This document shows, in pieces, positions 46,959 to 56,632 of a DNA stretch of 64,000 nucleotides. Position numbers and translations under genes: made by a program. Positions within the stretch are counted from its first letter, which is position 1; each line of letters begins with the position of its first letter. The stretch is from Nitrospirales bacterium (GTDB lineage: Bacteria > Nitrospirota > Nitrospiria > Nitrospirales > UBA8639), in contig BQIV01000008.1 in NCBI GenBank assembly GCA_021604005.1, forward strand, positions 1 to 64,000, read 5' to 3'. The notes under the pieces were generated by a model. That model made no database searches. It was not told the DNA's origin and saw nothing but the letters and a program-made list of their open reading frames with translations.

Positions 46959-48437
46959 ATGTTACATCGTATTTTTGGAATTGAAACCGAGTATGGGCTT
47001 CTGATTAACCAGGAACAACCTGATCGTCCTCCCTCATGGATTGCCCATCAAATTATCGATCACTTGTTCCGGACGAAACGGGCTGGCGTGCTGGATCTGC
47101 ATCACCGTGGTTATGATGAACCACCCGGCAATGGTGGATTTCTCTTGAATGGTGGGCGGATGTATGTCGATATGGGGCATCTGGAGTTTGCCTCTCCTGA
47201 GTGCCATTCGTTGCGAGATCTCGTGGCGTCCGATCGTGCTGGTGATTGGTTGCTTCAAGATGCCATTGAAGAGCTAGGGTTGTCCGAAAATGTATCAGTG
47301 ATTAAAAATAATATTGACCATGAAACCGACGCGACATTTGGATGTCATGAAAATTATTTAGTCTCTCGAAATTTTCCCTTTAGCTATAACGGATTGGGCA
47401 AACTCATTCCATTTTTAGTCACGCGGCAGATTTTTACGGGGGCAGGACGCATTGGCGCAACGGAAAATATCGATGGATGGATTCCTCTTGAACAATTATC
47501 ACGTGAGCCAGATTTACTACAGCAGCCTTCGAATCGTCTGACCATACCCTATCAGATTTCTCAGCGAGCGGATTATATCGTTAATGATTTCTTTGAATGG
47601 GTGCAGCATAATCGAGCCATTATCAATACACGTGATGAGCCACTGGCAGACCCCACGCAATTCCGCCGTATTCATTTACTGGTTGGAGACTCAAACCTTT
47701 CTGAAATTGCGACGGCTTTGAAGATGGGAACAACCGGACTCGTCCTGCAACTTATTGAAGATGGGCATGCGCCGAACGGATTGGATTTCACTGATCCCGT
47801 CGAGGCGTTACGACAGGTCTCTCGCGATCAGGAACGAACATGGATGCTCACGTTGGCAACAGGAGAAACGCTGTCTGCGATCGACATTCAAGAACGTTTT
47901 TTGGAATGTGCACAGACACAGTATCAGGGGCAAGATGAAGAAACCGATTGGATCTTGCAGGAATGGGAAGAGGTCTTACGCGATCTGCGAGGTGATTATA
48001 CGACGTTGGTAGGACGAGTCGATTGGGCGTCAAAGTTGTGGTTGTTGGAGACTTTCCGCCAGCAAGAACATTTAGCCTGGGAAGATCCGTGGCTCAAAAG
48101 TCTTGACTTGGAATATCACAACGTCGATCCACACAAAGGGTTATATTTTGGACTTATGGACGAAGGGAAAGCACCCTGCGTGACAACTCGCGATGCGATA
48201 GAACTTGCGAAGTATTCTCCCCCACGCGATACCCGCGCGTTTGGTCGAGGAGAAGTTATTCGTTATCTCGCGGATTCTTCTTGGTCTGGCATACAGGAAC
48301 CTGAAGATGAAGCGCGACAATTTCCTCCCTATGTCATTAATTGGTCAGTGTTTCAAGTACGTGGGAGCAAGGCCTTCATCATGCCGGACCCGTTCCGGTC
48401 GTACATTCAGGAAGTTCGAACTCACTTGAAACTTTAA
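46959..48437 (+). CDS. pafA: Pup-protein ligase PafA
   Basis: Attaches the modifier's C-terminal Glu to substrate lysines with ATP. 492 residues: IFGIETEYG near the N-terminus, GGRMYVDMGHLEFASPEC with the catalytic Asp71 and a Pro-to-Leu, Tyr-to-Phe variant of the usual HPEYATPEC, KNNIDHETDATFGCHENY, ISQRADYIV and NTRDEPLADP. It lacks the long early insertion seen in the neighbouring Dop. ATG 46959 is preferred; TTG 46953 is in frame two codons earlier. It ends the operon and converges on the UDP-sugar gene with 16 bases between. Confidence 0.93.
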   Translation: MLHRIFGIETEYGLLINQEQPDRPPSWIAHQIIDHLFRTKRAGVLDLHHRGYDEPPGNGGFLLNGGRMYVDMGHLEFASPECHSLRDLVASDRAGDWLLQDAIEELGLSENVSVIKNNIDHETDATFGCHENYLVSRNFPFSYNGLGKLIPFLVTRQIFTGAGRIGATENIDGWIPLEQLSREPDLLQQPSNRLTIPYQISQRADYIVNDFFEWVQHNRAIINTRDEPLADPTQFRRIHLLVGDSNLSEIATALKMGTTGLVLQLIEDGHAPNGLDFTDPVEALRQVSRDQERTWMLTLATGETLSAIDIQERFLECAQTQYQGQDEETDWILQEWEEVLRDLRGDYTTLVGRVDWASKLWLLETFRQQEHLAWEDPWLKSLDLEYHNVDPHKGLYFGLMDEGKAPCVTTRDAIELAKYSPPRDTRAFGRGEVIRYLADSSWSGIQEPEDEARQFPPYVINWSVFQVRGSKAFIMPDPFRSYIQEVRTHLKL

Positions 48438-48453
48438 TCTCATTATTTTGTGA

Positions 48454-49452
48454 TCATACGACCTGTTGAAAGTATTCAATCGTCTTCGACAGTCCGTCTT
48501 CCAGTGAGACCTGTGGCTCCCAATTCAGAATAGTGTTGGCCCGTTGAATATCAGGTCTTCGAACTTTTGGGTCACCAACAGGAAGCGGCAGATGCTTGAC
48601 CTCACTGCTTGAATTGGTCTGACTCAACACCATCTTGGCAATTTCAAGGACGGTGAGTTCACGTGGATTCCCAATGTTGACGGGATAGTGAATGGTGACT
48701 TTGCTTTCCGCAGTCCCTTTCACTGTTGGTTCCTCGCTCGCCGTTGTGGCTGGTCCATCATTTGGCGCCATCAGTAAAGCCACGATGCCTCGTACGAGGT
48801 CGTCCACATAACAAAAACTTCGAGTTTGCGATCCATCTCCATAGACGGTCAGCGGGTTTTTCCGTAAGGCTTGGACGATAAAGTTTGATACGACGCGTCC
48901 ATCTTTTGGCCGCATCCGGGGTCCAAACGTATTAAAGATTCGTACGATTCGCGTATCGAGCCCATGGAAAGTGTGATAGGCGGTGGTGATGGCCTCTCCA
49001 AAGCGTTTGGCTTCGTCGTATACCCCACGAGGACTAATGGGGTTGACGTTTCCCCAATAGGATTCCGGCTGCGGATTGACGAGCGGATCGCCGTAGACTT
49101 CAGATGTGCTGGCGAGAAGAAACCGTGCCTGTTTTGCTTTGGCCAATCCCAAGGCTTTGTGAGTGCCGATGGCTCCGACTTTCATCGTGGCAATGGGAAA
49201 CTCTAGATAATCTTGCGGACTGGCTGGAGAGGCAAAGTGCATGACCGCATCCAATGTCCCGTCAACATGAAGATAGTCGCAGACGTTATATTTGATGAAG
49301 CTGAAGCGATCATGTCCCATTAAATGTGCAATATTTTCCGGCCGACCCGTGATAAAATTATCCATGCCAATGACGTCGTGTCCTTCTTGAATCAACAGGT
49401 CACATAAGTGACTGCCGAGAAACCCGGCACCACCGGTAATGAGTATTCGCAT
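48454..49452 (-). CDS. UDP-glucuronate decarboxylase (UDP-xylose synthase) type SDR
   Basis: 332 residues of the extended SDR family. NAD site [15 protein letters not shown], active site [10 protein letters not shown] and [10 protein letters not shown] (Tyr-x3-Lys), [10 protein letters not shown], and the decarboxylase-type substrate loop [12 protein letters not shown]. Makes UDP-xylose from UDP-glucuronate. An extra segment of about 25 residues ([20 protein letters not shown]) precedes NIGNPRE. It converges on pafA. The epimerase at 31471 may share the UDP-glucuronate pathway. Confidence 0.87.
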   Translation of the reverse strand: MRILITGGAGFLGSHLCDLLIQEGHDVIGMDNFITGRPENIAHLMGHDRFSFIKYNVCDYLHVDGTLDAVMHFASPASPQDYLEFPIATMKVGAIGTHKALGLAKAKQARFLLASTSEVYGDPLVNPQPESYWGNVNPISPRGVYDEAKRFGEAITTAYHTFHGLDTRIVRIFNTFGPRMRPKDGRVVSNFIVQALRKNPLTVYGDGSQTRSFCYVDDLVRGIVALLMAPNDGPATTASEEPTVKGTAESKVTIHYPVNIGNPRELTVLEIAKMVLSQTNSSSEVKHLPLPVGDPKVRRPDIQRANTILNWEPQVSLEDGLSKTIEYFQQVV

Positions 49453-49560
49453 ACGTATTCCCCTTTAGTAAGTAGCTGTTCCTTACAGCTAACCTATAAT
49501 GATTGCTGTGCGCTTCTTGCAGAAAATCCACTATTTAGTAGATAATCATAACTGATAATT

Positions 49561-50589
49561 ATGTTGATACAACCAGTTCCTTCACCATTTTCTCTTTCAC
49601 GCCGGTCCCTCATGAAATTTGGAGGTCTGGTAAGTGTATTCGGGCTGTTGCCGGGGTGCGATTTAGGCGGGATGTTTGCTGTTCCGCCACGAGACACCGT
49701 CTACTTTACATCGAACGACAAATTTTATACCGTAAATTTTTCAGATTCTCCATATAATTTTTCTCGAGACATTGATATAGAGCAATGGCAGTTGCTTGTC
49801 AAAGGTGAAGTTCAACAGCCTAGAGTATTGAACTGGAGAGATATTTTAAATCGTACATCATTTGATCAGGCTGTGACGTTAATGTGTATCGATACGCTTC
49901 CTGGTGGGAGCAGCCTTGGAAACGCCATGTGGCGCGGTATTTCATTACAGTCGCTCTTGCGAGATGTTGGAGTCGATGAGACTATCGCGCGTGATGTCAT
50001 TTTTCGTGCAGCCGATGGGTATCACGACAGCATTCCGTTCACCAGAGCCATGCAAGATGATGTCATGCTTGCATATTTAATGAATGGTGAAAAATTACCA
50101 CAAATGCATGGATTTCCTCTCCGACTTGTGGTTCCTGGTCTTTATGGCATCAAGAATGTCAAGTGGATTACGGAAATTGAAGTGTATGCCGGCGACTACA
50201 AAGGGTATTGGCAGCAAAAAGGATGGACTGATGAGGGAAGAATAAAAATTTTCTCTCGAATTGACAGTCCTGGACATTATCAAGTCATTCATGGGCTGAA
50301 TCAGCGTCTACGTGGCCTTGCCTTTGGCGGGCCTCGATCAATTCAAACTGTGCAACTGAGTTTTGATAAGGAAAAAACCTGGGTTGATGCCGAGATCGAG
50401 CCGCCTCTTTCCCCATATACCTGGGTGATTTGGAATTATGACTGGGTTGCGCCGGAACCCGGAAAGCATATGGTCTTTGTCCGTGCGATTGATGTCGATG
50501 GAAAAATTCAAACATCGGAAATTACCAGACCTCAACCGGCAGGAGCGAGTGGCCTGCATTCGATTATCTTGGATGTGAAGCCGGCATAA
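49561..50589 (+). CDS. molybdopterin-dependent oxidoreductase, sulfite oxidase family, Tat-exported
   Basis: 342 residues. Twin-arginine motif SRRSLMK at 13-19 directs folded export. Cys33 in LLPGC looks like a lipobox, so the protein may be a Tat lipoprotein. The catalytic domain has the Mo-ligating Cys109 in LMCIDTLPGGSSLGNAMWRG, followed by FPLRLVVPGLYGIKNVKWI. The C-terminal Mo-co dimerisation (Ig-like) domain covers about 225-340. The motif around the Cys differs from the CAGNRR of sulfite oxidase, so the substrate is unknown. No Shine-Dalgarno precedes ATG 49561; ATG 49612 would lose the Tat motif. Confidence 0.86.
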   Translation: MLIQPVPSPFSLSRRSLMKFGGLVSVFGLLPGCDLGGMFAVPPRDTVYFTSNDKFYTVNFSDSPYNFSRDIDIEQWQLLVKGEVQQPRVLNWRDILNRTSFDQAVTLMCIDTLPGGSSLGNAMWRGISLQSLLRDVGVDETIARDVIFRAADGYHDSIPFTRAMQDDVMLAYLMNGEKLPQMHGFPLRLVVPGLYGIKNVKWITEIEVYAGDYKGYWQQKGWTDEGRIKIFSRIDSPGHYQVIHGLNQRLRGLAFGGPRSIQTVQLSFDKEKTWVDAEIEPPLSPYTWVIWNYDWVAPEPGKHMVFVRAIDVDGKIQTSEITRPQPAGASGLHSIILDVKPA

Positions 50590-50609
50590 AGGTTCACACG
50601 CGGTACGAG

Positions 50610-52379
50610 TTATGAATCGGTGGATTTCCAGGTTGATTGAATGAACAGATCCTGCAGTTGACTTGGGTCAACCGGAGAGGGCGCTTCAGTCAACGGACAT
50701 TGCGCTTTTTGTGTCTTGGGGAATGGAATCACGTCGCGAATGGATTCCGTTTTTCCGAGAAGCATCATGAGACGGTCCAATCCCAAGGCAATACCTCCAT
50801 GCGGCGGAGCTCCAAGTTCCAAGGCTTCCAAGAGAAACCCAAACTTTTCCCGTGCCTCATCTTTTTGAATTCCCAAGAGATCAAACACATGTTGTTGTAG
50901 AGTGGCTGAGTGAATTCGAAGGCTTCCTCCGCCCAGTTCGAATCCATTGAGGACCAAGTCGTAGGCTTGTGCGCGTACGTTGAGTGGGGCCGTATCTAAC
51001 AGCGGGATACTGTCCCGGGCTGGAGAGGTGAATGGGTGGTGGAGTGAAATATAGCGCCCGGATGCGTCATCGTATTCAAACATTGGAAAGTCAAGAACCC
51101 AGAGAGGGGCCCAGTTGTCGGTCTGAATGAGGGTGAGTTCTTCACCGAAATAGGTCCGTAAGCGCCCAAGCACCTGGTGGACGATAGTGGGGGTGTCTGC
51201 AACGCATAGCAGGAGGTCGCCGGGTTCTGCATTGGGAAGAAACCGTTGAAGCGTTTCAGCGTTGAGGAATTTAGCAATAACTGAGTCGAGTTTCCAATTC
51301 TCGAGGATTTTAACCCAGGCGAGTCCTTTTGCGCCAAAGTCTTTGGCAATGTCCACAAAATGATCCACACGGCTTCTCGTAAATGCTGCTCCTCCTTTTA
51401 TCACCAGCCCTTTGACCATGCCTCCGGTTTCAACGGTTGTTCGAAATACTTTAAAGTCTGATGATTGTGAAAACTCAGAGAGGTTTTCGAGCGGTAGAGC
51501 AAAGCGCAGATCAGGCTTATCGGTTCCATATCGCGCCATCACCTCGTCGTAGGTGTATCGCGGAAACGAATCCTGAAGTTGAATGCCCTTGGTATGGTAA
51601 AACACGTCTCGAATCAGGTGTTCCGTCAGTGTCAGAATCTCTTCCTGTTCGACAAACGATAATTCAAGGTCGATCTGGGTGAATTCCGGTTGACGGTCAA
51701 GGCGAAGGTCTTCATCGCGAAAGCAGCGTGCGATTTGAAAGTATCGATCAACGCCGCCAACCATCAACAGTTGTTTGAATAATTGAGGTGACTGTGGGAG
51801 AGCAAAAAACTCACTGGGATTCACCCGGCTCGGGACAAGATAGTCACGCGCGCCTTCCGGTGTGCTTTTGGTTAAAATAGGTGTTTCAATCTCGACGAAT
51901 CCCTTTGAGTGGAGGACGTTTCTGATCTGTTGAGACGCATGTGAGCGGAGTGCTAATAATCCCTGCATTTTCGGGCGACGTAGGTCGAGATAGCGATATT
52001 TCATCCGAATAGACTCAGATGCCTGCACATCATCTTCAACCGTGAAGGGCAACGGTTTCGCTTCATTGAGAATGGTGATGGTTGTCGCGCGTACTTCAAT
52101 CTCTCCGGTTGGAAGGTGTGGGTTCACGGAGTCGTCCGGTCGTAACGTAATCGTTCCTGAAATTTCTATGACGTATTCGTTTCGTACGTGACTCGCAATC
52201 TGATGTGCCGCGGGTTGTTCTTCTGAATCAAAGACGATTTGTGTTAATCCCTGTCGATCTCGAAGGTCGACAAACAAAATTCCGCCATGGTCGCGTCGAC
52301 CATCGACCCACCCACTTAAGGTGACCGTTTGTCCAACATGGGCTTTCTGTAATTCTCCACACCGATGCGTTCGTATCAC
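50610..52379 (-). CDS. aspS: aspartyl-tRNA synthetase
   Basis: 589 residues, the bacterial-type class II enzyme. The N-terminal OB-fold anticodon domain ([22 protein letters not shown]) is followed by the catalytic domain with motif 2 ([23 protein letters not shown]) and motif 3 ([14 protein letters not shown]), and the bacterial insertion domain between. It is last in the guaB-guaA-rluB-aspS group and 24 bases after rluB. A MoCo-enzyme gene faces it from the left with 20 bases between. Confidence 0.97.
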   Translation of the reverse strand: MIRTHRCGELQKAHVGQTVTLSGWVDGRRDHGGILFVDLRDRQGLTQIVFDSEEQPAAHQIASHVRNEYVIEISGTITLRPDDSVNPHLPTGEIEVRATTITILNEAKPLPFTVEDDVQASESIRMKYRYLDLRRPKMQGLLALRSHASQQIRNVLHSKGFVEIETPILTKSTPEGARDYLVPSRVNPSEFFALPQSPQLFKQLLMVGGVDRYFQIARCFRDEDLRLDRQPEFTQIDLELSFVEQEEILTLTEHLIRDVFYHTKGIQLQDSFPRYTYDEVMARYGTDKPDLRFALPLENLSEFSQSSDFKVFRTTVETGGMVKGLVIKGGAAFTRSRVDHFVDIAKDFGAKGLAWVKILENWKLDSVIAKFLNAETLQRFLPNAEPGDLLLCVADTPTIVHQVLGRLRTYFGEELTLIQTDNWAPLWVLDFPMFEYDDASGRYISLHHPFTSPARDSIPLLDTAPLNVRAQAYDLVLNGFELGGGSLRIHSATLQQHVFDLLGIQKDEAREKFGFLLEALELGAPPHGGIALGLDRLMMLLGKTESIRDVIPFPKTQKAQCPLTEAPSPVDPSQLQDLFIQSTWKSTDS

Positions 52380-52403
52380 AATGATTCCTCGTGGTGGCGT
52401 GAT

Positions 52404-53273
52404 CTATACGTGACTCTTTTTTATTCTGTTCTGTTGACCAGACTTTGTTTCGTGTGGTCTTGTCGATCGTTTTTTTGTACGTTTTGCCCACAGGGCCTTT
52501 TTCTTGGGTTGTGTCGTTTTCTGTGGTTCGCGAGGAGCCTCTAGGAGGTCTCGGAGCGCATTGGCTTCTCGATCGGTGAGGTGTCGACTATTTCCCACAG
52601 ACAGATTGCCTAAATTCAACGGGCCAAATTTTGTCCGTTTGAGTTTGAGGACATGGTGACCTACCGCCTGGAGCATACGTTTTACCTGGTGATTGCGCCC
52701 TTCATGAATGGTCAGTTCAATCCATGAATTCACCGCAACTTTCCGTACCTTTCTCACGCGTGCCGGTGCTGTCGGACCATCGTCTAAGGTGAGGCCGTGC
52801 TCCAATTGTGTGATGGCGTCATCTGAGAGCTGTCCCTTAATTTTGACGAGATAGGTTTTTTCGACATGGAAACGTGGATGCAGGCAAGCTTGTGCGATAG
52901 CCCCATGATTCGTGAGCAACACAAGTCCTTCGCTATCGTAATCGAGACGGCCAACAGGAAATGTTCTGACAGACGTTCTATCCAATAGATTGCCTATTGT
53001 GGGACGACCTTCCGGATCTTTCATAGTCGAGACGTATCCTGCAGGTTTATGCACCATGAGAAACACATCTGGAGGAGGTGGCTTGAGATGACGACTGTTC
53101 ACTTTAATGTGATCCCGTTTGGGGTCGACGCATGTTCCCATGACTGTGACGGTTTTTCCGTTAACCGTGACGCGTCCTTGCTTTATGAAGAGTTCTGCCT
53201 GACGTCGAGAGCTGATTCCTGACCGGGCAATAACTTTTTGGAGTCGTTCTTCAGCTGATGGTTGCAAGAGCAT
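52404..53273 (-). CDS. rluB: 23S rRNA pseudouridine synthase RluB-type
   Basis: 289 residues. An N-terminal S4 RNA-binding domain (ERLQKVIARSGISSRRQAEL) is followed by the RsuA-family catalytic core with GRLDYDSEG, the catalytic Asp. A basic C-terminal tail (KKKALWAKRTKKRSTRP) is unusually long. RluB and RluF/RsuA are hard to separate; RluB fits the sequence and gene context. Its ATG overlaps the guaA stop (TAATG), so translation is coupled. Confidence 0.9.
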   Translation of the reverse strand: MLLQPSAEERLQKVIARSGISSRRQAELFIKQGRVTVNGKTVTVMGTCVDPKRDHIKVNSRHLKPPPPDVFLMVHKPAGYVSTMKDPEGRPTIGNLLDRTSVRTFPVGRLDYDSEGLVLLTNHGAIAQACLHPRFHVEKTYLVKIKGQLSDDAITQLEHGLTLDDGPTAPARVRKVRKVAVNSWIELTIHEGRNHQVKRMLQAVGHHVLKLKRTKFGPLNLGNLSVGNSRHLTDREANALRDLLEAPREPQKTTQPKKKALWAKRTKKRSTRPHETKSGQQNRIKKSHV

Positions 53274-54829
53274 TATTCCCACTCAATCGTTCCTGGCGGT
53301 TTTGAACTGATGTCGTAGACCACACGATTGACTCCATTGACTTCATTAATGATTCGAGTCGAAAGACGTCCGAGTACGTCATGTGGCAGGTGTGCCCAAT
53401 CGGCCGTCATGCCATCCGTACTGGTAACGGCTCGGACGGCGATCACCGATTCATAGGTTCGCTGATCTCCCATGACCCCGACAGTACGAATTGGGAGTAA
53501 TACGGCAAAGTATTGCCATACTTCACGAGAAAGTCCAGCTTTCATGATTTCATCAGTGACAATGGCGTCGGCTTCACGAAGCATTCGTAACCGTTCTTTC
53601 GTCACGGATCCGAGAATTCGAATGGCAAGCCCAGGGCCTGGAAACGGCTGACGCCAGACCAGATCATGGGGCAGTCCTAATTCACGTCCAAGTGTTCGTA
53701 CTTCGTCTTTAAAGAGTTCTCGCAAGGGTTCAATCAATCGCAGTTTCATGCGAGCGGGTAGGCCACCAACGTTATGATGGGTTTTAATGGTTGCGGATGG
53801 ACCATTGGTGCTGACGCTTTCGATGACATCCGGGTACAACGTGCCTTGCACAAGGAAGTCGACCTTGCCGATGCGTTTCGCTTCCGCATTAAACGACTTA
53901 ATAAACTGCCGACCGATAATTTTCCTTTTTCGTTCTGGATCGACTGTACGACCGAGTGCCGTCAGAAATTCATCGGTATTATCCAGCATGTGAACGGGCA
54001 TTTGATAGTGTGTCGAGAAGGTGTCTTTGAGCAGGGAGACTTCATGTTTTCGCATAAGCCCGTTGTCAATAAAGATGCAGGTCAATTGATCGCCAAGGGC
54101 TTGATAGGTTAACGCAGCCGCAACGGTTGAGTCCACGCCGCCACTCAAGGCGCAAATGACTTTGCCTGATCCGACTTGCTGGCGAATATCATGAATGGCG
54201 TGCTTGATAAAGGACCCCATTGTCCACGTTGGACGACAATGACAGATCCCAATGGCGAAATTGGACAGAATTTGTTGTCCGTGTTCCGTATGCACGACTT
54301 CGGGGTGAAATTGTAAACCGTAGAAGCTGTGTTGCGGGTCGATACGCTTGATGGCGGCGATAGGGGAGTTAGGCGTATGCGCAATAATTTCAAATCCCGT
54401 TGGTAATTGATCGATGCGATCGCCATGCGACATCCATACGTGAAATGGAGTCTCTCTGGAAAGCCCAAGAAAGAGATCTGTGTTATCGTCAATGACCAGT
54501 TCCGCCCGTCCGAATTCTCGATGTCGGGCTTGCCCGACCATCCCTTCAAAATGGTGCGTGAGAATCTGCATGCCGTAACACACGCCTAAAATAGGAATGC
54601 CGCTATTCAGGATGGAAATATCGGGGCTGATCGCTCCCTCTTCGAGCACACTGGCCGGTCCTCCAGAAAGAACTATTCCCTTCGGGTTGTGACTGAGTAG
54701 TTTTTCGAAACGTGTGGCAGGAGGGAGGATAATGGAGTGAATGGATAATTCTCGAATGCGGCGCGCAATCAGTTGCGTGTACTGCGATCCGAAATCGAGG
54801 ATAACTATGGTATCATAGGAAGACTCCAT
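53273..54829 (-). CDS. guaA: GMP synthase (glutamine-hydrolysing)
   Basis: Makes GMP from XMP. 518 residues: class I glutamine amidotransferase domain with Cys84 in GVCYGMQ and the later His/Glu (FHPEVVH), then the ATP pyrophosphatase domain with SGGVDSTVAA, and the C-terminal dimerisation domain ending PPGTIEWE. Ordered after guaB with 52 bases between and overlapping rluB by one base at its stop. Confidence 0.98.
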   Translation of the reverse strand: MESSYDTIVILDFGSQYTQLIARRIRELSIHSIILPPATRFEKLLSHNPKGIVLSGGPASVLEEGAISPDISILNSGIPILGVCYGMQILTHHFEGMVGQARHREFGRAELVIDDNTDLFLGLSRETPFHVWMSHGDRIDQLPTGFEIIAHTPNSPIAAIKRIDPQHSFYGLQFHPEVVHTEHGQQILSNFAIGICHCRPTWTMGSFIKHAIHDIRQQVGSGKVICALSGGVDSTVAAALTYQALGDQLTCIFIDNGLMRKHEVSLLKDTFSTHYQMPVHMLDNTDEFLTALGRTVDPERKRKIIGRQFIKSFNAEAKRIGKVDFLVQGTLYPDVIESVSTNGPSATIKTHHNVGGLPARMKLRLIEPLRELFKDEVRTLGRELGLPHDLVWRQPFPGPGLAIRILGSVTKERLRMLREADAIVTDEIMKAGLSREVWQYFAVLLPIRTVGVMGDQRTYESVIAVRAVTSTDGMTADWAHLPHDVLGRLSTRIINEVNGVNRVVYDISSKPPGTIEWE

Positions 54830-54881
54830 AATAAGGGGTATCTCTTCATCGATATGGCCGGTCTCTTAAGCGCAAAGAGCC

Positions 54882-56351
<1,470 letters not shown>

Positions 56352-56525
56352 CTACAATGCCTTATCGTGTCGAGTGAAATCGATGAGTGTTGATAGTGTG
56401 TCTACAGGATTGCCTGGTCGGCGTGTTCGGTCTATGCGTAACTGTTGAGCGTTATGCATAGAGAACAATCATCTATCTAGTACAGATGTCGTCACGGAAA
56501 ACTATATCGGGTATCGAAACAAAAG

Positions 56526-56558
56526 GTGGACAGTTACAACTTTTCTGTCCAGCTGACC
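56526..56558 (-). terminator. possible terminator between the NHL gene and guaB
   Basis: TGGACAG (56526-56532) and CTGTCCA (56544-56550) form a 7-bp stem. Read leftward, the stem is followed by CCTTTTGTTT, a weak T-rich tail. It would separate the NHL-repeat gene from guaB. The stem is short, so this is tentative. Confidence 0.35.
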
Positions 56559-56632
56559 TCTTCGGCGATACGTTGCAGGGAACATATTCCCCCATCAAGG
56601 TGAGGGTTGCCGGCTCTCAGTCCGTTACCGAC

